Source: Hemibagrus wyckioides (lineage: Eukaryota > Chordata > Actinopteri > Siluriformes > Bagridae). From it: a stretch of 64,000 bases of DNA. Made by a program: the position numbers and the translations under genes. Within the stretch, counting starts at the first letter, position 1. Each line of letters opens with the position of its first letter. The notes below the pieces were generated by a model. The model was not told where the DNA came from. It saw nothing but the letters and a program-made list of their open reading frames with translations, and ran no database searches. The stretch covers positions 11,688,657-11,752,656 of the forward strand of contig NC_080718.1 in the NCBI RefSeq assembly GCF_019097595.1. Direction: 5' to 3'. Below are positions 33,037 to 51,359 of this stretch, in pieces.

Positions 33037-35249
33037 TATGTATATATGTATGTATATGTGTGTGTGTGTGTATATATATGTGTGTGTATATATATGTATA
33101 TGTGTGTGTATACTCTGATGAGATCCATAGGTGAGATTTGATTTTAACCCATGTCAGTTTTCTTCTACAGAAAGAGCTTGACGATGTACCACGAGGCTCA
33201 GAGATATTTTCCTCTCGCCTGCTTCAAACCGAGCAGCTGAATAAAATCAAACAAGAGACTGACCAGGTAGGAAATCATTGTATAATGTATCTTTCTTCAA
33301 TATATTCAATATGTTGAATACACTATATTGTGGAAAGGTTTGGGACACCCCTCCAAATCGTTGAATTCAGATGTTGTATTTCAGGTGTCAAGGTTAGGAG
33401 TGTGTTTATGGGAATTTTAGACCATTCCACTAGAAGTACATTTGTGAGGTCAGGCACTGATCCTGGACAAGAAGGTCTGGCTCGCAATCTCTGCTCTAAT
33501 TCATCCCAACGTTGTTCTATCAGGTTGAGGTCAGGACTCTGTGAAATTCCTCCACACCAAACTCGCTCATCCATGTCTTTATGGACCTTGCTTTGTGCTC
33601 TGGTGTGCAGTCATGTTGGAACAGGAAGGGGTTATCCCCAAACTGTTCCCACAAAGTTGGGAGCATGAAATTGTCCAAAATGTCTTGGTATGCTGAAGCA
33701 TTAAGAGTTCCTTACACTGGAACTAAGGGGCCAAAAACTGAAAAACAACACCTGAATTTGAAGGGGTATCCCAAAACGTTTGGCAATGTAGTGTACTCCT
33801 AAAGGTACATGTCGCATAAAATATATCATAAACATTTGAATTTCAGGTGAGGTTGGACCTGGAGCTGCTAAAACTTGAGAAAAACAGTGCAGATGTCACT
33901 CACAGTTATTATCTAAGTAAGTTCTGTTCATTACATTTTTGTCATTCCCATTCTGTAGGTGTTAAAACTGAACTTTATTATTTCTTTTTTTTTTTTCTTT
34001 TCACTTTAACAGGTCAGAGATTTGCATCCTTGCAGCAGTTCACTTCTCATCTTCAGGAAGTGCTGAGAGAACAGACAAGTTTGCGTCAAAGACTTATGAA
34101 ACCTCTTTGCCAGCAGAACCTACCTATACAGGCCGATCTTCATCGGTAAGAGAGCATCACTTTGGGTTTATATGATGTTCCGATGCTAATTGTAATAGTT
34201 TGAGTCAGTGTATATTACCCCAGTGCTACAAACATACCTCTTTTCTATTCCATCATAGATATGTGGTCACATTTGTGGCAATGGTGGTTGAGTTTATTGA
34301 GACTTTGGAAATGAAAATTAAGATGGTTCACTCAATTCCAACAACTGATGAATTTATGCGTAATTTGGTAAGTAACATTACCGCTAAGACATTTGGTGCT
34401 ATCAAAATCTCTTACGGCTGATTTATCGATATAAGTTGAGTCTTTTCTGTTTCACATACATATACTGCTTATCTGTATCTAAAATGTTCAGGTGTCTGTA
34501 TGTAGGTTAGAGTGCAGGCATAAGTTTTCAGGTTGCATAAATAAAATTAATATGTTGAATAGCAAATGTTGTTTTATGGCCTTGCATTTTATGGAGTAAA
34601 ATGTTATGATGAAATTAAATTCTTTATTAAACATTCATTAATTTTCAAATAATAACTTGTGGATTTTATGATGAGACTGTTGATTGTACATTTGCTGAAA
34701 TTAAACTGAGCCGAAAAACTTAACTGCAAATGTGTTTTTATGCTATTTATACAAAGAAGAAATGGATCAAAAAGGGTGGATGTTTTTCTCTATAAAAGCA
34801 TGATTCTTAAAGACTTTAGCTAGCTAGTGTTTTTTAAGGATTCTACTTGGATCTTTAATATAGATACACTTTTTTTTATGTAACTGCAAGACTTCGTACC
34901 TAGAAGTCCATAGCACAGCATTTAGTATTCAGCTTTATTTGGTCATACTTGATCAGCTTATAGTAATGCTTCATCAACTAAATTCGTTGTGTTAAAAGAG
35001 GAACATAATCCTCTCTGGGGCTTTTTGTCCACCCAGAACCAACTGTAACATACATTTCAATCTTTAGTAGGTGCTCATAACGGTCTTCAACTAACAATAT
35101 TGTTACCAGAATGTTATGTAAACAGATCATTTTTATCTCTTAATCAGAATAATGGGATGACTCAGCTCCTGGCTCAAGTCACAGAGGTGGAGAGTCTGAC
35201 AAAGCAAGTTCTTCAGCGGAGTGGCAACCCAAACGACATGTCCAGCTGA
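32875..35249 (+). CDS. haus2: HAUS2, augmin-complex subunit 2 (CEP27)
   Basis: Six exons: 32875-32961, 33171-33266, 33847-33916, 34013-34145, 34259-34367 and 35148-35249. The phases agree throughout, giving 198 codons plus stop; human HAUS2 is 235, with the difference in the C-terminal tail. Family signature blocks are LELLKLEKNSADV (exon 3) and LREQTSLRQRLMKPLCQQNLPIQ (exon 4), followed by the RYVVTFVAMVVEFIETLE helix. The protein is largely coiled coil. Augmin recruits gamma-tubulin to existing spindle microtubules to branch new ones. A Tc1 derivative sits in intron 2 and a (TA)n/(TG)n tract in intron 1. AATAAA at 35360-35365 lies inside a palindrome after the stop. Confidence 0.9.
32969..33118. 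repeat. (TA)n/(TG)n microsatellite in HAUS2 intron 1
   Basis: A pure TA tract to about 33030, then mixed TATATGTGTG units, starting only eight bases after the exon-1 donor. Confidence 0.93.
33319..33795 (-). mobile_element. Short internally deleted Tc1 in HAUS2 intron 2
   Basis: The ends are TACACTATATTGTGG and a complementary CAATGTAGTGTA. The minus strand carries pieces of the Tc1 DDE domain (SPDLNLIEQRWDELEQRL). It is about 475 bp and has lost the HTH half. It belongs to the same subfamily as the fold-back at 2105-2822. Confidence 0.82.
34422..35147. other. HAUS2 intron 5, nothing recognised
   Basis: AT-rich intron without a known repeat or frame. Confidence 0.4.
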
Positions 35250-35326
35250 GAAAATGGTAGACTGCACGGCCTATCCAACAAAATGTATGACATTGTAAAA
35301 GAGTTGTCACTGTTCGATCCCATTAA

Positions 35327-35441
35327 TACTGCTCACACTGAAGAGTTTGGGAGAGTGTAAATAAAGCAATGATTAATGAATTATTGATTCATTAATCATT
35401 GCTTTATTTACACTCCCCCATACTCTTCAGTGTGAGCAGTA
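35327..35441. terminator. 115-bp palindrome between convergent HAUS2 and HEATR4-like genes
   Basis: The left arm (35327-35381) and right arm (35387-35441) are complementary over 55 positions with only two mismatches, leaving a 5-base loop. Each arm contains AATAAA in its own strand: plus-strand 35360-35365, 111 bases after the HAUS2 stop, and minus-strand (TTTATT) 35403-35408, about 450 bases after the HEATR4-like stop. It is placed as if it serves 3'-end formation of both genes. That function is inference. Confidence 0.6.
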
Positions 35442-35854
35442 TGAACACTGTTGGTTCGTGGTTCTTCCTGACTGTTAAGTAGTTAGAATAACACCTAAAG
35501 TTAGGTGTTGAAGAGCAGGAAAAAAACATTAATATACACAGTCTCTGTAAATATTTCATGTGATATGTTTAAAAGGTTTACTTGTGTTTCTTAATGTATA
35601 AATAAACAACACTTTTTAAATACAAAGATGGGTTTGTTTTGGGCTACACTATGAATAGGCATAATTACTACTATAATTAATTACTTAAATCTCAAACACA
35701 TTGTAACCTGTTATAACACCTGAATATCTGAACCATGTGCTGATCAGTCCTTCATTGACGAGTGTGTTTCTGCAATATAAATGTAAATAAATATGCATGA
35801 ATCTCCCTCACTTTATATTGTGTGTGTAAGTGAGACAAGAATTGTTAAAACAAA

Positions 35855-43013
<7,159 letters not shown>

Positions 43014-43451
43014 GGATAAGTTTTTCGTGGTCAGACTCAGCTAATGCTAGAGCAGACTCATGCTCTGATTTCTACTTGTCCAGACAGATGTAACCATGGC
43101 GACAAAATGCACACTACAGTTTTCCACGCCTAAAACCAAGTAGTTTCAAATTACACACTTTTTGCGTTTCATTTTGCGTTTTCTCCTATAATGTTGCCTT
43201 CTCTTTTGTCGCTTGCTCTTTTTTGTTATTTGATACTCTTACAGGGAAAATATTACCAGAGGACCACCTGTGATGGGATATTATATATACAACAGGTAGC
43301 CTATTAGGTTTCTCTTAATATCCACATATGACGCAGTAATATGGTTACACTTTATACACTTTATATCATTACGTGTGAGTGAAAGCTGAAGCTCGTTTCA
43401 TTACGAAGTATACAGTATAGACACCTTATGAATAAATCACCATAATAAAAT

Positions 43452-43507
<56 letters not shown>

Positions 43508-43600
43508 TCACTCACTCACTCACTCACTCTCTCTCTCTCTCAACATGTTAGTACAGTAAATGTTGTTACTGTACATTACACAAAAAATTACATTAGACAA
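43014..43600. repeat. HEATR4-like upstream region with (CT)n/(CA)n
   Basis: 43014-43450 is the 5' flank of the HEATR4-like gene and shows no other gene. 43446-43545 is a CT-rich microsatellite interrupted by CACTCA units. Confidence 0.7.
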
Positions 43601-44900
43601 GTGAAAATGGTTTTGATCTGGTTAAACTAAAATAAAAAGGGGAAATTATTATACTACAGTTAAAACTGCATGGTTGATGGGCGCTGATTGCTTTTTGTTT
43701 AGGCCTAGGGCTGAGCTACACTGGCAAGCTGCTAATCAAATACAGACCAACGTTCCTCAGATTTTTTATTTTTTTGTTTTGTGGGAAAGTTCGATATATT
43801 GTGTGTGTTTATGTACAGTACATGTGAGTGTGTGTGTGTGTGTGTGTGAGACACTGTATCAGACTGGGTTTTTTTGGCTTCATGGCATTTACAAACCTAA
43901 CCTAAGGGATGAAGATCTGAATATTATGTTATTATGAATTCATCATTTTTGCAATTTTGGGAAACTTAAAGTGTTTTGGCTGTGGTCAGGAGGGACACTT
44001 AGGACAACAGTCCTGAAAAAGAGGTAACAGGCAACCAGGAGACAGAAATGACAAAAAGAAAATAAAAAGGAAAGGGAACAAGTAAAAGATAAGCAGGATG
44101 AAAAAAGAGAAATGCAAGAAAATGAATAGAACTATATGAACAAATTAAATTAAAAAACAGAATCCTAATCCACACAGGAAGTGATTGCTGGCAGAGTAAT
44201 ATTATTTAAAGCAAAAAATATGAATGTTTTAATTTGGTATTAATCATTGCATGTGCTCCAACCAAAGGTCCTGAAAGAGTCTTATTTTTGGTTTTAAGAG
44301 GTGATTTTAACTCTACACAAAACTACTCCGTAGATAGGAATCATACTGAACCCCATGCAGCATCTAAGCATGCTTTAACACGTGTTATAAAAACTCACAA
44401 TCTGGTAGATATGGAGAAGACTGCATAGAACTGAAAGACAATAAACATGGGCACATTCTAGAGATAATTTTATTTTCTTAGCTAAATTACACAGATTTTA
44501 CTGTTTTAAACATAATTTTAATATTTTCAAAGCTAGTAAAATAATACCTGTCAGTTTTTATTAAAAATCTTAAATCCAGAAGTGCATACTGGCATTATAA
44601 TGTTTCTTTACTGAATTATACTCATGTTATTGAGTCTTTCAGATTTTTCTGGACCTCTTTTAGAAAACAAGAAGAGAGATTTTTCTTCTCCTGCAGACAG
44701 TGGTGGGACCATGGGAAGGATTTAATCTGGCAGCTTTTTCAGCAGTACACTGCCAATGTCACAAGGGATGTCACCAGGTTATTAAGGAAACTGGAACTCC
44801 GGACTTTAACTGAGTCCACAAGAAACAGAGGACATTTTGAGAACCTCAAATTAAAAGAAAGCATTAATGATGGATCTATTGGGCACAAAGAGACAGGGTG
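43600..44900 (+). mobile_element. L1/Tx1-clade LINE, 5' part (copy 1)
   Basis: This segment aligns with 61800-63660. It starts in a shared 5' leader (TTGATCTGGTTA...). ORF1 is represented by a CCHC zinc knuckle (CFGCGQEGHL at 43975), then the endonuclease with APTKGPERV, RGDFN and DRNHTEPHA (44234-44428), then the domain after it (ESTRNRGHFENLKLKE near 44815). Frames are broken in many places. The RT continues at 45460 after a foreign insert. Confidence 0.8.
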
Positions 44901-44919
44901 CTCTTGTATTTCCTATACC

Positions 44920-45200
44920 TCATAATAAAAGAGAGTTATGATGTTTTCTCGGAATTGTAGCATATTATGGGAGCTTTTGTAACTTTGCTACTGTAGTCAC
45001 CTCTTTAACTGACTTGCTCAGCACTGCCAGAATATTTGTATGGTCCCCTGAGTGTGACCAAAGAAGTAGTGCAAGTGTTTCACTCTCCTGTTCAAACTTC
45101 AGGTAGATGCCAGTTCCTCAGGTGCCGGAGCTGTGTTGCTGCAGGACGATGCCAATGGCGTAGAACACCCTCTATGCTACTTTTCTAAGAAGTTCATCAG
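44920..45200 (+). mobile_element. Ty3/gypsy RNase-H fragment
   Basis: The plus-strand translation contains VDASSSGAGAVLLQDDANG followed by HPLCYFSKKF, the start of a gypsy RNase H domain, with the preceding RT thumb region degraded. No LTR was seen. It separates the two halves of the Tx1-like LINE. Confidence 0.7.
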
Positions 45201-45459
45201 TCTATTTTTGCTTAATATTTTACTTCATTTGTGTCATTTGTAGTTTTTGTTAATAAAATACTTAAATTTGAATTTAACATGTTTGTCATGTGGGGCAGTG
45301 TCTGATTACACTTTCATCTGTTACTCCCTTACCCTAGACTCTTTACATCTGGGGCATAACAACTGGAAAAAAAGAACAAACAGCACATTCTTGCACACTA
45401 CACACAAAGGACGGACAACACATAACAAACAGTAATGACATCACACGGTATACCGCAAA
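45201..45459. other. Unassigned spacer
   Basis: Short open frames only; nothing recognised. It lies between the gypsy fragment and the LINE RT. Confidence 0.35.
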
Positions 45460-46480
45460 CAATCTGGACAAGAGGGATTATAGCGACAATAAGGAGCTGC
45501 TAGACAGTTTCTATAGAGGACCGCCAAAGAGTTCTCCAGAGGACAACACTGTACTGGAAGGACCACTGGTTCTGGAAGAGCTACAGGCTGCCTTGAGCTC
45601 AATGGTGGGAGGAAAAGTGTCTGGAATTGTTCTTCTGGCAGGAGGAGATCTGTTGGAAGTTCTTTACAGGGATTTACAGGGCATTAAATACTGGCATCCT
45701 GTATCACTGCCCTGTACAGACCATAAAATAATGTCAAAGGCACTGGCCAATCAGTTCAGAGACATTATAGACTCATTAATCGAAGTTGAACAATCGTATT
45801 GTGTGCCCAGTAGATTTACATTTATGGCATTTGGCAGTCACCCTTATAAAGAGCAATATACTTTTTATCAACTTTTTTTTAAATATATATATAACTGAGC
45901 AACTGAGGGTTAAGAGCCTTGCTCAGGGGCTTAGAAGTGGCTGCTTGGTGGACCTGGGATTCGATCCAATCGGTAGTCCATCACCTTAACCACTAAACTA
46001 CCACATCCCACATCAATAGATCCATCATTGATAACGTTTCTCTGATTTGGGATCTCCAATTGATTGGAAGTTGACCTTGGCCTGATTTCACTAGATCAAG
46101 AAAAAGCTTTTGACAGGGTTGAGCACCAATACCTCTGGAAAACTCTTTTAAAGTAAAATGGGGAATCAGACAAGGTTGCTCCCTATCAGGTATGTTGTAC
46201 AGTTTATATACAGATTTTATACAGATTGTGAACTTCTTTAAATTGGTTTATTTTGCCTACTTTTGTCCCACATGTTGTATCTGTTTACGCAGATGATATT
46301 ATGATTTTAGAACAAAACAAATGAAATTAAGATCTTGGAAAACATAGTTTCTGAGTTTAGCTATTGCAGTAGGAAACTAGTCTCAGGGTCTAACAAAACT
46401 ACCAGGTGAAATAGAAGGGAAAAAATGGAGAATTTAAGTATTCAGGAAATTATTAAAATGGTGAAAAGCAAAATTGTGAA
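45460..46480 (+). mobile_element. L1/Tx1-clade LINE reverse transcriptase, broken
   Basis: Translation shows the RT N-terminal block (LLDSFYRGPP ... LEELQAALSSMVGGKVSGI), then the palm entry HPVSLPCTDHKIMSKALANQF and QSYCVPSR. After a repeat insertion (45885-46015) come SLDQEKAFDRVEH near 46095 and the catalytic-motif region VYADDI near 46290. Several frameshifts and stops make it inactive. Confidence 0.78.
45885..46015. repeat. SINE-tail-like insertion in the LINE RT
   Basis: Contains TTAAGAGCCTTGCTCAGGGG, ACCTGGGATTCGATCC and ACCTTAACCACTAAACTACC, a widespread fish repeat tail. It splits the RT reading. Confidence 0.6.
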
Positions 46481-46679
46481 GGAGTTTTACAGAGAATAAA
46501 AAATGGGAATGGCTCAAAGTACTCAGGGGTTGGGTACTTGTGGCAACCAATCTAGTAGCCTCAACACAGTGGCATCGCTTAGCTTGCCTGGAGCCCCCTA
46601 CCTGGGCCGCCTTCTGCAGATCAGCCTGAGATCAGCAGCCTTGCACTGGCCTCCTTACCTGCCCTGCATGGCAGTGATA

Positions 46680-47258
46680 TCACAGCGTACCTAAGCACTG
46701 ATCCTGGAACTCAGGGAGAGATCAGCAACAAGGTTCAAGATTTCTCTGGATCAGAACAACAATATAAAAATCAAAAGAGAAGATTTTTAAAAAGCCTTTT
46801 TAATCGCAGACTAGTAAATGGTGAAAATGTGCAACGAGATTGGCTGCTCTATTCCTCATCTAAGGGAGCCATGTATTGCTACGTGTGTCGTCTATTTGGT
46901 GGAAATGACAAGAACGCCCATTCAAAATATCGAAGTACTGATGGCTTTAACAATTTAATGCACGCAAATGATCGGACTGTAGAGCACGAGGGATCTGAGA
47001 CGCATTGCAAATGCATGCTTGTATGGATTACAAGAAATGAAGGGGAGGGTAAAATTGACAATGAATTGGAACGACAGTATGAAACAGAGAGCCAGTACTT
47101 GTCAGAGGTTCTTAAAAAAGAAGTTGCCATTATTAAATTTATATCTGAGTAAGGACTTGCTTTTAGAGGAGACAACCAACAATTTGGATCACCCCAGGAT
47201 GGAAACTAATTGGGGTGCCTTGAGCTAATCAGTCAGTTTGATCCATTTCTTAGAGAGC
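46680..47258 (+). mobile_element. hAT (ZMYM1-like) transposase, N-terminal part
   Basis: The open segment 46829-47152 encodes a TTF-type zinc-finger region (RDWLLYSSSKGAMYCYVCRLF, then HCKCM). Frameshifted continuation gives GLAFRGDNQ and GSPQDGN, typical of ZMYM1-like hAT transposases. The reading resumes at 48800-49140 and 50230-50545, after a Tc1 and an L2 insertion respectively. Confidence 0.75.
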
Positions 47259-47261
47259 ATA

Positions 47262-48792
47262 CAGTGAAGGAAAAAATGATTTGATCCCTGCTGATTTTGT
47301 ACGTTTGCCCACTGACAAAGAAATGATCAGTCTGTAATTTTAATGGCAGGTGTATTTGAACAGTGAGAGGCAGAATAACAACAAAACAATCCAGAAAAAC
47401 GCATTTCAGAAAAGTTCTACATTGATTTGCATTTTAATGAGTCAAATAAGTATTTGATCCCCTATTAATCAGAAAGATTTCTGGCTCCCAGGTGTCTTTT
47501 ATACAGGTAACGAGCTGAGATTACAGTAGGAGCACTCTTGGGAAGTGCTCTTAATCTCAGCTCGTTAGCTGTATGAAAGACACCTGTCCACAGAAGGAAG
47601 CAATCAATCAGATTCCAAACTCTCCATCATGGCCATGACCAAAGAGCTGTCCATGGGTGTCAGGGACAAGATTGTAGACCTACACAAGGCTGGAATGAGC
47701 TACAAGACCATCGCCAAGCAGCTTGGTGAAAAGGTGACGACAGTTGGTGCGATTATTCCCGAATGGAAGAAACACAAAAGGATTGTCAATCTTCCTCAGT
47801 CTGGGGCTCCATGCAAGATCTCACCTTATGGAGTTTCAGTGATCATGAGAACGGCAAGGAATCAGCCCAGAATTACACTGGAGGATTTTGTCAATGATCT
47901 CAAGGCAGCTGGGACCATAGTCACCAAGAAAACAATTGGTAACACACTACACATTGAAAGACTGAAATCCAGTAGTGCCCGCAAGGTCCCCCCGCTAAAG
48001 AAAGCACATGTACAGGCTCATCTGAAGTTTGCCAGTGAACATCTGAATGATTCAGAGGAGAACTGAGTGTTGTGGTCAAATGAGACCAAAATCCAGCTCT
48101 TTGGCATCAACTCAACTCGCCGTGTTTGGAGGAGGAGGAATGCTGCCTATGACCCCAAGTACACCATCCCCAGGTGACAGGACAACTGCACCGCATCAAA
48201 GGGGCGATGGACGGGGCCATGTACCGTTAAATCTTGGATGAGAACCTCTTTCCTTCAGCCAGGGCATTGAAAATGGGTTGTGGATGGATATTCCAGCCTG
48301 ACAATGACCCAAAACACACGGCCAAGGCAACAAAGGAGTGGTTCAAAAAGAAGCACATTAAGGTCCTGTAGTGGCCTAACCAGTCTCCAGACCTTAATCC
48401 CATAGAAAATCTGTGGAGGGAGCTGAAGGGTCAGCCACAAAACCTTAATGACTTGGAGAGGATCTGCAAAGAGGAGTGGGCCCAAATTCCTTGAGATGTG
48501 AGATGTGTGCAAACCTGGTGGCCAACTACAAGAAATGTCTGACGTCTGTGATTTGGCTTTTTGCCACCAATTACTAAGTCATGTTTTGCAAAGGGGTCAA
48601 ATACTTATTTCACTCAATAAAATGAAAATCAATGTATAACTTTTTTGAAATGTGTTTTTCTGGATTTTTTTGTTGTTATTCTGTCTCTCACTGTTCAGAT
48701 AAACCTACCATTAAAATTACAGACTGATCATTTCTTTGTCAGTGGGCAACGTACAAAATCAGCAGGGGATCAAATAATTTTTTCCCTCACTG
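47262..48792 (+). mobile_element. Complete Tc1-like element inserted in the hAT relic
   Basis: The ends CAGTGAAGGAAAAAATGATT and their complement are flanked by TA (47260-47261 and 48793-48794). Inverted repeats are about 200 bp. The N-terminal transposase is open (47629-48066, 145 codons; HTH with [19 protein letters not shown]). The catalytic half (48067-48500) is frameshifted but recognisable. The leader holds a long internal hairpin (about 47488-47584). Inactive. Confidence 0.92.
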
Positions 48793-48794
48793 TA

Positions 48795-49140
48795 TTGTAT
48801 GATTTGGCAATGCAGGCAAGGGGACTCTTCATACCTTTCATCTACTATGTGTGAGGAGTTAATCAATTTGATGGGTGCTCTCTGTAATCCTAGATAAAAT
48901 CAGGATAGCCAAATATTTTTCAATAATTGTTGACTCAGCCCAAACATTTCACATTCAGACCAGCTCACTTTTATTGTGATATTGCGATATGTATCTGAGG
49001 AAGCAAGCACAGAGTTCCTACCCATAAGAAGTCGCACTTGTGAGTCACTGTTCAATTCCATCATTTCAGATCTGCCGGAGATGAACATAAACATGCTGTG
49101 GACAGTGCTTTGACAACGGCAGTTACATGGCAGTAACAAG
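48795..49140 (+). mobile_element. hAT (ZMYM1-like) transposase, middle part
   Basis: Translation gives STMCEELINLMGALC, then PNISHSDQLTFIVILRYV, the DUF4371/RNase-H region of ZMYM1-like transposases, with stops. It ends where the L2 begins. Confidence 0.7.
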
Positions 49141-50240
49141 GTTCAGTGCTTGGTCCTCTCCTTTTCTCCCTCTACACCCACACTCTTGGCAAAGTTATAT
49201 CCTCACATTTCTTTTCATACCACTGCTATGCTGATGACACCCAACTTATCTTCTCCTTCCCTCCCTCAGATACCACAGCTTCTGCCCGGATCTCAGCATG
49301 TCTGGCGGATATTTCATCTTGGATGACAGCTCATCAACTGAAACTTAATCCCAGCAAAACTGAACTGCTGGTCATCCCAGGTGATTCATCCCCAGCCCAG
49401 GATCTTGCATTATCTCTGAACAATTCAATGATCTCCCCTTCAGCCACTGCTCGCAACCTTGGGGTAACCATGGACAATCAACTATCCTTTTCCTCCCATG
49501 TTGCCAATGTGACATGCTTATGTCGGTTTCTTCTGTACAATATTAGAAGGATTCGACCATTCCTATCCACACAGGCTACTCAAGTGCTTGTTCAGTCTCT
49601 GGTTATTTCGAGACTGGACTACTGCAACTCTTTACTGGTAGGTCTTCCTCTGAATGCAATTCGTCCACTGCAAATGATCCAAAATGCAGCTGCATGGCTT
49701 GTTTTCAACCTGCCTAAGTTCTCACTGCCTAAGTTCTCACTGGCTTCCGGTAACTGCACGCATCAGATTCAAAGTATGATGCTTGCCTACAAAGCCAAGA
49801 ATGGACCAGCACCATCTTACCTCAAAGATCTTATTACTCCTCGCACTGCACCTCGCTCCATCTGATCCACTAGCACTGCCTGACTGGTCCCACCATCTCT
49901 CAGGGTAAGAGGTAGGTATTCATCTAGACTCTTCTCTGTTCTGGCACCGAGGTGGTGGAATGAACTTCCCCTAGATGTCCGTATAGCAGAGTCTCTGACT
50001 ATCTTCAAACGATATCTTAAGACCTACCTTTTCCTGAAGAACTTAAACTAGCTCTTATCTTTCCATGTTTATGTACTGTTATATGTTTAAAAAAAAATAA
50101 TCCAATTTTAGGCTGATGGTATCCTAAGTCTGTAACCTATTGAACCAGTGTTAATGTTTTCAATGATAGAGACTTAAAGCACTTTTGTATGTCGCTCTGG
50201 GTAAGAGCGTCTGCCAAATGCCAGAAATGTAAATGTAAAT
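49141..50240 (+). mobile_element. 5'-truncated CR1/L2 LINE
   Basis: An open frame 49146-49865 encodes the RT from [14 protein letters not shown] through YADDTQL to the C-terminus, over 90% identical by eye to 5830-6550. The 3' end has the characteristic GGGTAAGAGCGTCTGCCAAATG hairpin tail and (AAATGT)n. Inserted into the hAT transposase. Confidence 0.9.
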
Positions 50241-50545
50241 GTCTGGTGTTTATAAAGGTGTGCAATCTCACATACGTGAAGTCAACTCATTATCTGAATG
50301 GGTTCCCTGTGCAGCACATACTCTGAACTTAATTGGGGTAAATGCTGTGAACTGTTGTCTTGAGACTGATGACTCACATTTGAATAGTCTCTTTTTAACT
50401 TCTGCTCAAAGTCCACCTGTAGATGGTAGATTGTTACGTCCAACCTAGAAGAAAATGAGAAGGGACATGCCTAAACTCTGAAGTCCTTGTCAAACACAAG
50501 GTGGAGTGCACATGCACAAGCAACCAGCAACCTTTTGGCACTGTT
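50241..50545 (+). mobile_element. hAT (ZMYM1-like) transposase, later part
   Basis: Translation gives SGVYKGVQSHIREVNSLSEW then PCAAHTLNLIGVNAVNCC and, after a shift, NTRWSAHAQAT. These are the family's conserved catalytic-region blocks, so together with the two preceding pieces they make one interrupted gene. Confidence 0.78.
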
Positions 50546-50905
50546 ACAGTGCCAGGTCAGAGGGGCACCAGTATCACCATGTGTGCTGCCATCTCCAATG
50601 ATTGTGTCCTTTGCCAAATACCAACTATCGGCCCATACAATACAGCACGCCTCATCACATTTCTCAATGTACTGAATGAAAGACTGGTTCTACCTGAAGA
50701 GAGAGGGCTGTTGAGGCCTGGTATGGCTCTGTATGTCATCATTTGAGACAACGTTGCCTTCCACCACTCTCATCTTATGAATGAATGGTTTGCAGCAAAT
50801 CCTTATATGATGATGCAATTTCTCCCTGCACACACTCATTTTTTGAATCCAACTGAGGAGTTTATCTATGCTTGGAGATGGAAGGTGTATGACTTTCTTT
50901 GTTAG
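50546..50905 (+). mobile_element. DDE_3 (IS630/Tc1-like) transposase fragment
   Basis: The open segment contains GQRGTSITMCAAISNDCVLC, IGPYNTARLITFL and, after one stop, DNVAFHHSH and FLNPTEEFIYAWRWKVYD. The second and third acidic catalytic positions are visible (DNVAFHH and NPTEE). It interrupts the hAT sequence. N-terminus absent. Confidence 0.75.
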
Positions 50906-50959
50906 TGTCTACTGCATTCACATTCTCAGACTTTGCCTCAGTGACACAGGGAATTTCTT

Positions 50960-51350
50960 CACACTCATCATTCTCATATTCTCCTAAATTATGAACAGAT
51001 TGTATTGTTCTGTGCCTGCTCTACATTTAGCTGCAAAATGGTTGTCTTTGCCACATTTTCTGCATTGCTTACCATAAGCTGGGCATTTATGTTTGTTTTT
51101 CTTCTGTGTTTTCCCGCAAAACTTGCATTTCACTGTGGTACTAGGTCATTTCTGGCGTTCCACTCCTTGTACTGCATGCACCTGTTCTGCCATAGGACTA
51201 GAAATGGCTTTAGTATTCTTACGCGCTAGCTTTACAAAGCTGCATGCATGTCATAGTCTTTTCACTTTTCTTTTCTCTCTCAGGCTGGCATTGTGAATCC
51301 TGCAAATGATCTTGTCCCAAATGAGTAGCAACCACCATCAGTGCTTTCTG
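50960..51350 (-). mobile_element. Ty3/gypsy gag with two zinc knuckles
   Basis: Minus-strand translation contains CKFCGKTQKKNKHKCPAYGK followed by CRKCGKDNHFAAKC, a tandem zinc-knuckle gag C-terminus, preceded by the capsid block around RIHNASLRE. It is the C-terminal continuation of the fragment at 52690-53000. Confidence 0.75.
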
Positions 51351-51359
51351 CTTATCAGT

